The position numbers were made by a program, and so were the translations under genes. A stretch of 15,252 bases of DNA from an uncultured Oscillospiraceae bacterium (lineage in GTDB: Bacteria; Bacillota; Clostridia; Oscillospirales; Acutalibacteraceae), in NCBI GenBank assembly GCA_900542375.1, contig UQNI01000049.1, forward strand, positions 1 through 15,252. Reading direction: 5' to 3'. The notes under the pieces are model-generated. The model saw only the letters and a list, made by a program, of their open reading frames with translations, did no database searches and had not been told where the DNA came from. Of the stretch, positions 7,424-14,201 are shown piece by piece. The first letter of the stretch is position 1. Each line of letters opens with the position of its first letter.

Positions 7424-7452
7424 AGTATAATACTTTTTCTTGCAGATTGCAA
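7424..7452 (-). promoter_or_regulatory. Promoter of recD2-comF
   Basis: A -35 TTGCAA (7447-7452) and a -10 TATACT (7424-7429) are spaced by 17 nt, with transcription starting near 7417. The -35 is part of a small palindrome, TTGCA-ATC-TGCAA. No intrinsic terminator is seen after the kinase stop at 7501, so read-through from the two-component operon is possible. Confidence 0.75.
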
Positions 7453-7500
7453 ACCTGTGAAAATGGCTCAATCACCGCAAATGATTATGCACTATCATAT

Positions 7501-8988
7501 TCATTCGTTATGATAAATATTTAATTCAAACCAGAAAGTACTTCCGTGACCGACTTGACTTTTTACACCATAAGTTGCACCTTGATGCATATCTAAAATG
7601 GTCTTTACAATATTCAATCCCAAACCTGTTCCGATTGCTGCTCGCTTGTGATTTTTATCTACTTTGTAATAACGCTCCCAAATATCATTCAATTTACTTT
7701 GCTCAATTCCTTCGCCGGTATCAATCACTTCAATACGCACACGATTCTGTTTTCCGTTTACGGCTGGAATATGTATCTGTTTAATGGTGACTGTTTTATC
7801 TTCTCCAATATAAGTAAGCGCATTATTGATTAAATTATATACCACTTGAGATAATTTTAATGCATCACCATATACGTAAATGTCTTCATTTGCTTCAAAA
7901 ATGATTTTATATTCTGTCAGCTTTGTATATCTGGTCAGTATTTCTCTGATATTTTCGGTTAAATTTAAAACTTCTCCGTTAAAAGGAATGGTACCCGATT
8001 GTAATTTGGAAATGTCCAAAACATCATTGACCAATGTAGTTAAACGTTTCGCCTCATCAATGATAATCTGCACATTTTCCGGTGTATTTTCATTTGGAAT
8101 ATCCCTCATTACTTCTGCGTATCCGGTAATCATTGTCAATGGGGTGCGCAAATCATGGGAGATATTCGCAATCAGCTCTCTTTGTAATGCTTCCACTTTA
8201 GATAATTCTTTTGCAGCATAATTTAAAGTGTTTGCAAGCTCTGCTATTTCACGGTAACCGCTTGCATCGAAGTCCACGTCGTATTTTCCTTGTGCCAAAA
8301 CTTTCGCAGACTTATTAATTTTAACAATAGGTGATGATAAATTTTTTGCAAGCAACAGTGCCATAATGACCGCCAGCACAATCATAATCACAGTAATCCA
8401 AAGCAACTGTACTTTCAATGTTTGGACTGTAGATACAACCGGAGAAATAGAGGTATTTAATAAAATTAAAATATTTTCTCCACTTTTAGTCGTGGCTATT
8501 TTCGTATAAATTACACTTTCAATTTGGTTTGGGTCGTCTGTTTCACCTAAGAAAAATTGACTTTTCCTTTCATTGAACATGGTTCGTTCAATGAAAGTAC
8601 CACCATTCTGTACAGTCAGTTCATAAGCCCTTGCAAGGCGATAGGAAGATAATTCATGAATAATACAATTTGGTAAAACATCAATGGCATAAATAACAGA
8701 ACCATCTTGGGTGCAGAGCGTGATACAAATTTGTTTGTCGTTTGCAACATTTTTTAACACGGTAGACAATTTATCTGAATCAATATTGTCACTGATGTCT
8801 TTCAAAGAATTTTCAATGTCATGAATTTTGATGGAGCGATAAAACGTATTTAACATACCTATTTGAAATACCCACAATAGGCTTAAAATAACAGCTATAA
8901 ACGCAACAAAAATAGCAAATATCTTCCAGAAAATACTTACTTTCTCTTTACCTTTCTGTTTTTTTCGTAATAGATTATTCCACTTCAA
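7501..8988 (-). CDS. Membrane sensor histidine kinase
   Basis: This is the sensor partner of the adjacent response regulator. The 495 residues contain TM helix 1 (about 18-42), an extracytoplasmic domain of about 150 residues, TM helix 2 (about 195-214), HAMP (about 214-268), HisKA with the phospho-acceptor in ISHDLRTPL (H278), and HATPase. The ATPase domain has an N-box (VYNLINNALTY), G1 (VIDTGEGI) and G2 (GTGLGLNIVKTIL). The start is a TTG at 8986-8988: an in-frame TAG lies four codons upstream and the next Met follows TM1. It overlaps the regulator by 14 nt, so translation is coupled. The sensor domain contains three cysteines (C88, C92, C108) but gives no clear ligand class. The signal cannot be named from sequence. 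Confidence 0.92.
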   Translation of the reverse strand: MKWNNLLRKKQKGKEKVSIFWKIFAIFVAFIAVILSLLWVFQIGMLNTFYRSIKIHDIENSLKDISDNIDSDKLSTVLKNVANDKQICITLCTQDGSVIYAIDVLPNCIIHELSSYRLARAYELTVQNGGTFIERTMFNERKSQFFLGETDDPNQIESVIYTKIATTKSGENILILLNTSISPVVSTVQTLKVQLLWITVIMIVLAVIMALLLAKNLSSPIVKINKSAKVLAQGKYDVDFDASGYREIAELANTLNYAAKELSKVEALQRELIANISHDLRTPLTMITGYAEVMRDIPNENTPENVQIIIDEAKRLTTLVNDVLDISKLQSGTIPFNGEVLNLTENIREILTRYTKLTEYKIIFEANEDIYVYGDALKLSQVVYNLINNALTYIGEDKTVTIKQIHIPAVNGKQNRVRIEVIDTGEGIEQSKLNDIWERYYKVDKNHKRAAIGTGLGLNIVKTILDMHQGATYGVKSQVGHGSTFWFELNIYHNE

Positions 8989-9652
8989 ATCGGTAGCCTA
9001 CCCCTCTAAGCGTGACAATAAATTTGCTGTATTTTCCAAGGCTCTTTCTCAGCAATTTTATATGAGTGTCCAATGTTCTGTCATCACCGTAAAAGTCATA
9101 TCCCCATACATTTGTGATTAACATTTCACGGGTAAGCGCGATATTTTTATTTTCTGACATATAAAACAACAAATCATATTCTTTAGGTGATAAATCTATT
9201 TTTTCGCCATCGACTGTTACAATACGTGCAGTATAGTCAATGATAAGTCCTTCAAATTCAACCTTGTCATTGGACTGCGTTTGCGGAGAAGAACGCTTAA
9301 TAACAGCATTTATACGCATCATCAACTCTTTAGGAGAAAACGGTTTTACTACATAGTCATCGATTCCCAATTCAAATCCATGAATTTTATCATATTCTTC
9401 ACCGCGTGCCGACAACATAATAACAGGTGTATTGCAATTTTTTCTAATTTCTTTTACTGCAGAAAAGCCATCCAGTTCAGGCATCATAACATCCATGATG
9501 ATGATAGAATATAAATCCGGATTTTGACGGCAAAGCATGACTGCCTCCATACCGTCAGCCGCTTCGGTAACGGTATGTCCTTCAAATTCAGCATATTTAC
9601 GAATAATCTGACGGATTTTTTCTTCATCATCTACAACCAAAAGATGATACAT
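8975..9652 (-). CDS. OmpR/PhoB-family response regulator
   Basis: This is a DNA-binding output protein phosphorylated by the downstream-encoded kinase. The 225 residues contain a receiver domain (1-120) with the acidic pocket VVDDEE near residue 8, the phospho-acceptor in IIMDVMMPELDG (about D54), the conserved Thr/Ser position in VIMLSARG and the Lys in VVKPF. A winged-helix domain follows, with LSPKEYDLLFYM and the C-terminal DTHIKLLRKSLG and TLRGVGYRFE. The ATG at 9650-9652 has GAGG 8 nt upstream. Two promoters about 80 and 180 nt upstream lie in duplicated units with palindromes, so regulation is likely more elaborate than usual. The regulon cannot be inferred. Confidence 0.94.
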   Translation of the reverse strand: MYHLLVVDDEEKIRQIIRKYAEFEGHTVTEAADGMEAVMLCRQNPDLYSIIIMDVMMPELDGFSAVKEIRKNCNTPVIMLSARGEEYDKIHGFELGIDDYVVKPFSPKELMMRINAVIKRSSPQTQSNDKVEFEGLIIDYTARIVTVDGEKIDLSPKEYDLLFYMSENKNIALTREMLITNVWGYDFYGDDRTLDTHIKLLRKSLGKYSKFIVTLRGVGYRFEVE

Positions 9653-9734
9653 ATCAATTTCCTCTTTCCTATTTTATCAAGTTTATATATGTATTTTAAC
9701 GTATATCTGTGAAGATTTAGTGATTATTTTCAAA

Positions 9735-9763
9735 ATTATAACATAAAAGAAATTGCATGGCAA
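9735..9763 (-). promoter_or_regulatory. Proximal promoter P1 of the two-component operon
   Basis: A -35 TTGCCA (9758-9763) and a consensus -10 TATAAT (9735-9740) are spaced by 17 nt, starting near 9728 and giving a leader of about 75 nt. The -35 is embedded in the right half of palindrome 9748-9768, which also covers part of the spacer. A protein bound there would block polymerase. Confidence 0.8.
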
Positions 9764-9768
9764 TTTCT
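9748..9768. repeat. Perfect palindrome overlapping the P1 -35 (putative operator)
   Basis: Arms AGAAATTGC and GCAATTTCT (9 bp each, no mismatch) flank a 3-nt centre. The size and symmetry suit a dimeric regulator. The same design recurs exactly 100 nt away. Confidence 0.7.
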
Positions 9769-9795
9769 AACACATAAACGTTAAAACATTCTTGC

Positions 9796-9827
9796 TAACA
9801 GCCAAAACTTTAGTTTTGTTGCTGTTA
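9796..9827. repeat. Strong imperfect hairpin between the two promoter units
   Basis: TAACAGC-CAAAACT pairs with AGTTTTG-TT-GCTGTTA, giving 14 paired bases with a 2-nt bulge and a 2-nt centre. No T-run follows on either strand, so it is not a standard terminator. It lies in the leader of transcripts started at P2. Confidence 0.6.
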
Positions 9828-9834
9828 CAAGGTT

Positions 9835-9863
9835 GTTATAGCATAGAAAAAATTGCTTTGCAA
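9835..9863 (-). promoter_or_regulatory. Distal promoter P2 of the two-component operon
   Basis: A -35 TTGCAA (9858-9863) and a -10 TATAAC (9835-9840) with 17-nt spacing lie exactly 100 nt upstream of the matching P1 boxes. The -10 is weaker than that of P1. Palindrome 9848-9868 overlaps the -35 in the same phase as at P1. Confidence 0.6.
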
Positions 9864-9868
9864 TTTTT
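9848..9868. repeat. Perfect palindrome overlapping the P2 -35
   Basis: Arms AAAAATTGC and GCAATTTTT flank a TTT centre. It is the counterpart of 9748-9768. Weaker related sites are GAAAT-TGTT-ATTTC at 9928-9941 and a half-site AGAAATTG at 10033-10040, the latter just upstream of the -35 of the divergent Rrf2 operon. Confidence 0.65.
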
Positions 9869-10050
9869 AACAATATAATGCTAAAACATTCCCATAACAG
9901 TCAAAATATTCATTTTTATACTATCTTGAAATTGTTATTTCATAAAAAGTAAAACATAATTTTTAATGATGAAAGATAAAAATATTCTTCTGCTTTCGGT
10001 GTAGTTATTATATACCAGTAGTAGGTAGTACTAGAAATTGTAAATACATG

Positions 10051-10079
10051 TTGATTCGAAATAAAAAACATAGTATTAT
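10051..10079 (+). promoter_or_regulatory. Promoter of the Rrf2 pair
   Basis: A -35 TTGATT (10051-10056) and a -10 TATTAT (10074-10079) are spaced by 17 nt, with a start near 10086. The segment just upstream (10015-10033) is rich in TAGTA/TACTA repeats, including the small inverted repeat TAGTA-GGTAG-TACTA. It could be an operator for one of the encoded regulators, but this is inference. Confidence 0.65.
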
Positions 10080-10107
10080 AGTAATGTATCATAAATATGA
10101 CCATTAC

Positions 10108-10113
10108 AGGAGG
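10108..10113 (+). promoter_or_regulatory. Ribosome binding site with long spacing
   Basis: A perfect AGGAGG stands 11 nt before the ATG at 10125, longer than the usual 5-9. No alternative start fits: the TTG in between runs into a TGA after two codons. Confidence 0.7.
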
Positions 10114-10124
10114 AAATTTGATAT

Positions 10125-10559
10125 ATGAAGCTTTCCACTAAAAGCAGATATGCATTAGAAGGCTTAGTTTATATTGCAATATACAGTCCAAATGAGGCAA
10201 TACGTATCAAGCAGATTGCTGAAGATACGGGAATTACCGTTGCCTATTTGGAACAAATCTTTTTTCTGCTGAAAAAAGCAGGATTACTGTTAACAGTACG
10301 CGGTGCCAAAGGTGGTTTTTTACTGGCACAAAGTCCTAAGGATATCACAGTTGGTATGGTGCTGCGCGCAATTGAGCATGACTTAGCGCCGGTAAAATGC
10401 GTCCACGATTTGGAATCTTGTACCAGTAAGGTACGTTCCAGCTGTGTGAATCGTCAAATATGGGTGCGTTTAACAAATGCAATTGAAGATACGGTTGATA
10501 ATATGACTTTGGAAGATTTAAAAGTAAAATATCTCAAGCGGAAAGGAAATGTAACATGA
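10125..10559 (+). CDS. Rrf2 family regulator with IscR-like cysteine triad
   Basis: Rrf2 proteins are dimeric winged-helix transcription factors. Many sense iron-sulfur status, nitric oxide or cysteine supply. The 144 residues begin MKLSTKSRYALEGLVYIA. The helix-turn-helix covers about residues 28-62, with IKQIAEDTGITVAYLEQIF and the wing RGAKGGFLLA. Three cysteines, C92, C99 and C107, occupy the region where E. coli IscR has C92, C98 and C104, so an iron-sulfur cluster is likely. The gene overlaps the next Rrf2 gene by 4 nt. Unlike classic iscR loci, no iscS or iscU follows. Assignment to IscR proper, RsrR or another subfamily is not possible by eye. Confidence 0.92.
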   Translation: MKLSTKSRYALEGLVYIAIYSPNEAIRIKQIAEDTGITVAYLEQIFFLLKKAGLLLTVRGAKGGFLLAQSPKDITVGMVLRAIEHDLAPVKCVHDLESCTSKVRSSCVNRQIWVRLTNAIEDTVDNMTLEDLKVKYLKRKGNVT

Positions 10560-10993
10560 AGATATCCACCAGAGGCCGGTATGGTCTGCGGGCAGTGATA
10601 GACCTTGCCATGCAAGAAGAAAAAGGCTGCGTTTCCTTAGCGGAAATTGCCGCAAGACAAGATATTTCATTTAATTATCTGGAAAGTATTTTCTCTTATT
10701 TGCGCCGTGCAGGTATCGTAATTGGAACAGCAGGTTCTTTGGGCGGCTATACTCTTTCCAAAACTGCGGTTGAAATGAATCTATATGATATTTTGAAAGT
10801 GTTGGAAGGAGAATTATCCATGACAGGCTCGGAAGAACCTGAAAATGAAACAGATTTACGCTCTTTTCTAAGAGAAGAGGTTTGGGATGTCATAGACAAA
10901 AATATAGAAGAATCACTGAAAAAAACAACAATTAAGCATATGAAAGAAGAATTCAACAAACAAGATGATTCTAATTTTTGTGCCGGTCTATAG
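10556..10993 (+). CDS. Second Rrf2 family regulator, lacking the cysteine cluster
   Basis: The 145 residues begin MKISTRGRYGLRAVIDLA and have the helix-turn-helix VSLAEIAARQDISFNYLESIF and wing TAGSLGGYTLS. Where the upstream paralogue has three cysteines, this one has an acidic stretch (SEEPENETDLRSF). Its only cysteines are C25 and C142. It therefore should not bind a cluster in the usual way and may resemble the CymR type that works with a partner protein, or respond to another ligand. The start overlaps the previous stop (ATGA) and has an AAGGA site 8 nt upstream. The gene ends in the terminator hairpin. The two products could form heterodimers; this is inference from coupling and similarity. 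Confidence 0.9.
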   Translation: MKISTRGRYGLRAVIDLAMQEEKGCVSLAEIAARQDISFNYLESIFSYLRRAGIVIGTAGSLGGYTLSKTAVEMNLYDILKVLEGELSMTGSEEPENETDLRSFLREEVWDVIDKNIEESLKKTTIKHMKEEFNKQDDSNFCAGL

Positions 10994-11029
10994 TAAAAGG
11001 CGCCTGCGATTTGCAGGCGCCTTTTACTA
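10991..11029. terminator. Bidirectional terminator containing both stop codons
   Basis: Perfect 17-bp arms, TAGTAAAAGGCGCCTGC and its complement, flank a 5-nt loop (11008-11012). The outer edge of each arm provides the TAG stop of the converging genes (Rrf2 at 10991-10993, ATPase at 11027-11029). The GC-rich core followed by CTTTTACTA reads as a terminator in both directions. Confidence 0.9.
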
Positions 11030-11845
11030 ATTTCCAACTTCAATGCTGATTTGATTGAACTGATTTAATAAATCATCTACATCCAAGGCATCTTTTTTCT
11101 CATAGGCAGCATCTATTACCATATTACCCTTGTGCATCATAATCAAACGATTGCCGTATTCGATGGCAAATTTTAAATTATGTGTCACCATTAATGCAGT
11201 CAAATGTTTTTCTTTTACAAACTGGTCGGTTAAACGCATAACATTATCCGCAGATTTGGGGTCTAACGCTGCAGTATGTTCATCCAAAACCAAAAGGTCA
11301 ATGGGCGTCATAGTGGCAATGAGCAAAGCAAGCGCTTGTCTCTGTCCACCTGATAAACTTCCTACTTGAATATGAAGTTTATCCTCCAAACCTAATTTTA
11401 ATAGCTCTAACTGTGATTTGTAAAAATCCAATCGCTTTCTGTTTACTCCAAAGGTTAAACCAAAATGTTTGTCCTTTGCTTCTGCCATTGCCATATTTTC
11501 CAGAATCGTTAATTCAGGACAAGTACCTTTTGAAGGATCCTGAAATACACGGCCAATGAATTTGGCCCTCTGGAATTCCTTCATTTTTGTGATATTTTGT
11601 CCCTTAACCAAAATCTTTCCGCCATCTACAGGCAGGCTCCCACATAATAAATTCAAAATAGTGGTTTTTCCGGAACCATTGCTTCCTATTACGGAAATAA
11701 ACTGGTCTTTTAAAATATCCAAGTTAAAATTTTCAAATATAGTAAGTTCGTTAACAGAGTGAGGATTAAAAGTTTTATGAATATTCTGTAAGCTGACCAT
11801 AGGTCCGTTATACGCTTCCGGTATACTATTTTTTTGTATTGTCAT
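11027..11845 (-). CDS. trpZ: ABC transporter ATPase, TrpXYZ-type importer
   Basis: This is the cytoplasmic ATP-hydrolysing subunit of the importer. The 272 residues contain Walker A GSNGSGKTT near residue 54, the Q-loop GRVFQDPSKGT, the signature LSGGQRQALALLIA near 164, Walker B LLVLDEHTAALDP near 185 and the H-loop VTHN. Walker B has DEH where most ABC ATPases have DEP/DEA, with the catalytic Glu kept; this is common in this family. The first 15 residues precede the domain and may be dispensable. The ATG at 11843-11845 has GGAG 11 nt upstream and overlaps the permease end by 20 nt. The T-box upstream of the operon points to tryptophan as substrate. The trpXYZ names follow streptococcal usage and are inferred from context. 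Confidence 0.9.
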   Translation of the reverse strand: MTIQKNSIPEAYNGPMVSLQNIHKTFNPHSVNELTIFENFNLDILKDQFISVIGSNGSGKTTILNLLCGSLPVDGGKILVKGQNITKMKEFQRAKFIGRVFQDPSKGTCPELTILENMAMAEAKDKHFGLTFGVNRKRLDFYKSQLELLKLGLEDKLHIQVGSLSGGQRQALALLIATMTPIDLLVLDEHTAALDPKSADNVMRLTDQFVKEKHLTALMVTHNLKFAIEYGNRLIMMHKGNMVIDAAYEKKDALDVDDLLNQFNQISIEVGN

Positions 11846-12737
11846 AAACTTTTTTTCTCCTTCCTGTCAACATATTATTCGAAATCAAAACCACAGCAAA
11901 GATGCCTGCCATCAACAATTTTAAATAATTGGTTGGCAATCCGATTAACATTGCAATGCTCAAGCATGCTTTATACAAAATGCTTCCTAAAATCACAGCT
12001 GTTGTCGCTTTCATGATGGTAATCTTTTTGAACAGTGTAGTACCAATGATAACAGATGCCAAAGCCATAACAACCATACCTGTACCGCTGTTAATATTGG
12101 CTGAACCGGATTGCTGCCCCAAAATACTGCCCGATAGAGCTGTTAAACCATTTCCGATTGCCAATCCCAGAACTTTCATTTTTCCGGAATCTCTTCCCAA
12201 AGAAGTAACAAACTGCGGATTGCTTCCTGATGCGCGCAGTAACAAACCCGATTTTGTTTTCAAATACAAATCTATGATAATTTTTACAAGTATTACCAAT
12301 ACACCGGCCATAATCAGCACTTTATAGTCAGACATAACACCTGTAAACAACGAACCGATACCGGAATTAAAAATAGTTGGTTTATTAAAGAAGGACAACA
12401 CCGCACTGCCATTGGTAATCACTAAGTTGATACTCCACAATGCTGTCATTACCAAAATGCCTGACAGTAAATTGGTTACTTTAAACTTTACATGTAAAAT
12501 TCCTGTGATGCCACCTGCTACAGCGCCTGCCAGAAATGATAAAACACATGCAATCCAAGGGTCTACCCCTACAGATATTAACAATCCTGTAAAACACATG
12601 CCCAACGGAAATGAACCGTCTACCGTTAAGTCAGGAAAATCAAGCACCTTATAGGTAATATATACGCCGATTGCCATAATACCGTATATAAAACCTTCTT
12701 CAAAAATGCTGATGATTAAACTAATAAATACATCCAT
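11826..12737 (-). CDS. trpY: ABC transporter permease, TrpXYZ-type importer
   Basis: This is the membrane channel subunit, 303 residues, with about eight hydrophobic segments (for example around 13-30, 50-73, 90-112, 138-160 and 245-290). It belongs to the branched-chain-type permease group: it has the typical N-terminal FEEGFIYGIMAIGVYITYKVLDFPDLTVDGSFPLG, split here as residues 12-29 and 30-46. It also has the loop LRASGSNPQFVTSLG near residue 185, a coupling helix that contacts the ATPase. The start at 12735-12737 has only a weak ribosome site (GGGTAA). A 130-nt gap with a hairpin separates it from the lipoprotein gene. Codon use resembles its neighbours. Confidence 0.9.
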   Translation of the reverse strand: MDVFISLIISIFEEGFIYGIMAIGVYITYKVLDFPDLTVDGSFPLGMCFTGLLISVGVDPWIACVLSFLAGAVAGGITGILHVKFKVTNLLSGILVMTALWSINLVITNGSAVLSFFNKPTIFNSGIGSLFTGVMSDYKVLIMAGVLVILVKIIIDLYLKTKSGLLLRASGSNPQFVTSLGRDSGKMKVLGLAIGNGLTALSGSILGQQSGSANINSGTGMVVMALASVIIGTTLFKKITIMKATTAVILGSILYKACLSIAMLIGLPTNYLKLLMAGIFAVVLISNNMLTGRRKKVYDNTKK

Positions 12738-12806
12738 GCAGTTACCCGCTTTCTATGATAAGGTCAAAAACAAATTTGTATGAGCGGATTTTATGAAAAA
12801 CGGAAA

Positions 12807-12832
12807 GGAAACATCTTTTTATCAGATGTTCC
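12807..12832 (-). terminator. Hairpin between lipoprotein and permease genes (partial terminator)
   Basis: On the minus strand GGAACATCT pairs with AGATGTTTCC (one bulge) around a 7-nt loop, followed by the mixed T-tract TTTCCGTTTTTC. It is too weak for full termination. It probably lowers expression of the membrane and ATPase subunits relative to the binding protein, or protects the upstream message end. Confidence 0.5.
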
Positions 12833-12867
12833 CTCTCCCATTTTTCTTTCATCCAAATGAAGTAAAA

Positions 12868-13884
12868 TTATTCTGCTAAATTCGTTGCATTTGCATATTC
12901 TTCAGGAAGTGTCAAACCGAGTTTTTCCATAACCTCTTTATTATAAAAGGGTTTGCTTTCGGTTGCGGTTACTACCGGAAGAGAGTCTGCTGTTGCTTCG
13001 CCTTTTAGTATTTTTGCAGCCATCAAACCTGTTTCTTTACCCAGTGCAACATAGTCAATGCCTTCGGAAGCAAGACAGCCATTTTTTACTTGTTCTTCTT
13101 CAGAGCCAAATACAGGAATTTTGGCTTGTTCTGCAGCTTGTAATACAATTGTTAAGTTATTTACAACATTATTGTCTGTAAAATTGTTGATACAATCAAC
13201 ACCCTTTGCAATCAATGTGTTTACACCTGTTGCAACTTCTGAAGCATTGGTAATACCTTGTTCGACCACTTCAAAACCATAGCTAGAAGCAATCTCTTTT
13301 AACTTTGCAAGGTGAGATACCGAGTTTGGTTCACTGGTTGTATAAAGTACACCAATTTTTTTCGCATCCGGTAAAAAAGCACGAATCATTTTTACTTGCG
13401 CTTCTAATGGAAGCACGTCACAAGAACCTGTAATATTCGCACCTGTGGATTCTAAAGACTGCACCAAACCTGCTGAAACCGGGTCGGAAATTGCTGTAAA
13501 TACAATTGGTGGCTTACCGCTGGATTGCGTTGCACTATATGCAGACATAGCTGCCGGTGTTGCAATTGCACCAATTAAATCAACTTTTTGAGATACAAAG
13601 TTTTTTGCAATTAAATCACTCGTACTGGTTTCACCGTTGGCATTCTGGAATAACAGTTCCAAATTTTCTCCTTCTACATAACCGCCTTCTGCAAGACCTT
13701 CTTTAAAGCCTTGGTAGCAGTTATCCAAAGAGCCATGTGTAGCGTATTGAATCACACCAACTTTAGCCATGTTTGTGCTTGCGCCGCCGGAATTGGTTGT
13801 TTCAGAACTGCTGCACGCTGCAAAAGACAACAGCATAGCACTTGCAGCCAAAGCACAAGCGATTGATTTGATAATTTTTTTCAT
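12868..13884 (-). CDS. trpX: ABC transporter substrate-binding lipoprotein, TrpX-type
   Basis: This is the extracellular, lipid-anchored binding protein of the importer. The 338 residues have a lipoprotein signal: KK, a hydrophobic stretch and lipobox SFAAC with C24, followed by a Ser/Thr-rich linker. The mature part matches the family of ABC_sub_bind proteins, with VGVIQYATHGSLDNCYQGFKEG, LIGAIATPAAMSA, PPIVFTAISDPVSAGLV, KKIGVLYTTSEPNS and IPVFGSEEEQVKNGCLAS. The frame is open 10 codons further to 13914, but the ATG at 13882-13884 has GGGGGT 6 nt upstream and starts the signal peptide. The ligand is inferred as tryptophan from the UGG specifier of the leader. Members of this family also bind other amino acids. 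Confidence 0.92.
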   Translation of the reverse strand: MKKIIKSIACALAASAMLLSFAACSSSETTNSGGASTNMAKVGVIQYATHGSLDNCYQGFKEGLAEGGYVEGENLELLFQNANGETSTSDLIAKNFVSQKVDLIGAIATPAAMSAYSATQSSGKPPIVFTAISDPVSAGLVQSLESTGANITGSCDVLPLEAQVKMIRAFLPDAKKIGVLYTTSEPNSVSHLAKLKEIASSYGFEVVEQGITNASEVATGVNTLIAKGVDCINNFTDNNVVNNLTIVLQAAEQAKIPVFGSEEEQVKNGCLASEGIDYVALGKETGLMAAKILKGEATADSLPVVTATESKPFYNKEVMEKLGLTLPEEYANATNLAE

Positions 13885-13922
13885 AATTTTACCCCCATAC
13901 AAATCTGTTAACATTTGAGTAT

Positions 13923-13963
13923 AAAAAAAGCTCTTGCCCCTGTATCAAAACAGGGACAAGAGC
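13923..13963 (-). terminator. T-box terminator
   Basis: GCTCTTGTCCCTG pairs with CAGGGGCAAGAGC (13 bp with one U-G pair), followed by seven T (13923-13929). This is the off-state structure of the leader, formed when charged tRNA is abundant. It ends about 40 nt before the lipoprotein start. Confidence 0.93.
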
Positions 13964-14195
13964 GTAACTCCTGCGGTACCACCCATATTGGCATTTCTGC
14001 CCACTTTATCCATACAATTATGTATGTTCCCTTGATAACGGGCGGAAATCCCGTCAAATACTACTTGGTTAAACCTTTCGCTTTGCCCTCATAAGTCCAT
14101 TCACACTGCCATGCTCTGTCGCCTTCACACCAACCGGCGGCTCTCTGAAAAGCAGAATCAGCTTACTACTCTTAATCATCGGTTTATATATTCTT
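13923..14195 (-). ncRNA. T-box leader with tryptophan specifier
   Basis: The leader has all parts of a T-box switch. The conserved T-box GGGTGGTACCGC lies at 13973-13984. The stem I distal region is at about 14115-14145, with the AGAGAGCCGCCGGTTGGTG block. The specifier loop GTGAATGGAC is at 14095-14104, reading UGG at 14097-14099. A terminator follows. Uncharged tRNA-Trp should pair with UGG and with the UGGU of the antiterminator bulge and turn on the importer. UGG is the only Trp codon, so the assignment is specific provided the loop register is right; the GAA before and purine after the codon are as in known leaders. Confidence 0.93.
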
Positions 14196-14201
14196 TGCTT
14201 C

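Larger units (their letters stand above)
9737..9912. repeat. Two diverged 100-nt tandem units carrying promoter and palindrome
   Basis: Unit 1 (from about 9737) and unit 2 (from about 9837) align over about 75 nt. Shared segments are TTATA-CATA, the palindrome, TAACA, a TTAAAACATTC / CTAAAACATTC block, and TAACAG-CAAAA. The offset is exactly 100 nt up to the palindrome and the promoter boxes. A 1-nt slip appears later. Substitutions in the palindrome are compensated on both arms (AGAAATTGC to AAAAATTGC and its mate), which suggests selection on symmetry. Confidence 0.7.

Noticed and set aside
7393..7452. TTG start of recD2 at 7452
   Set aside because: That codon lies in the -35 box of the promoter, and the extra 20 residues do not resemble the family.
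7880..8221. 113-residue plus-strand ORF
   Set aside because: It is the antisense shadow of the kinase HisKA region, with no promoter or ribosome site.
9853..9879. Plus-strand promoter TTGCTT with TATAAT in the second repeat unit
   Set aside because: The spacing is only 15 nt and the boxes arise from the palindrome. The promoter at 10051-10079 fits the Rrf2 genes better.
10747..11043. 98-residue minus-strand ORF
   Set aside because: It is antisense to the second Rrf2 gene and runs through the terminator hairpin.
11929..12327. 132-residue plus-strand ORF
   Set aside because: It is antisense to the permease. Open antisense frames are common opposite hydrophobic genes.
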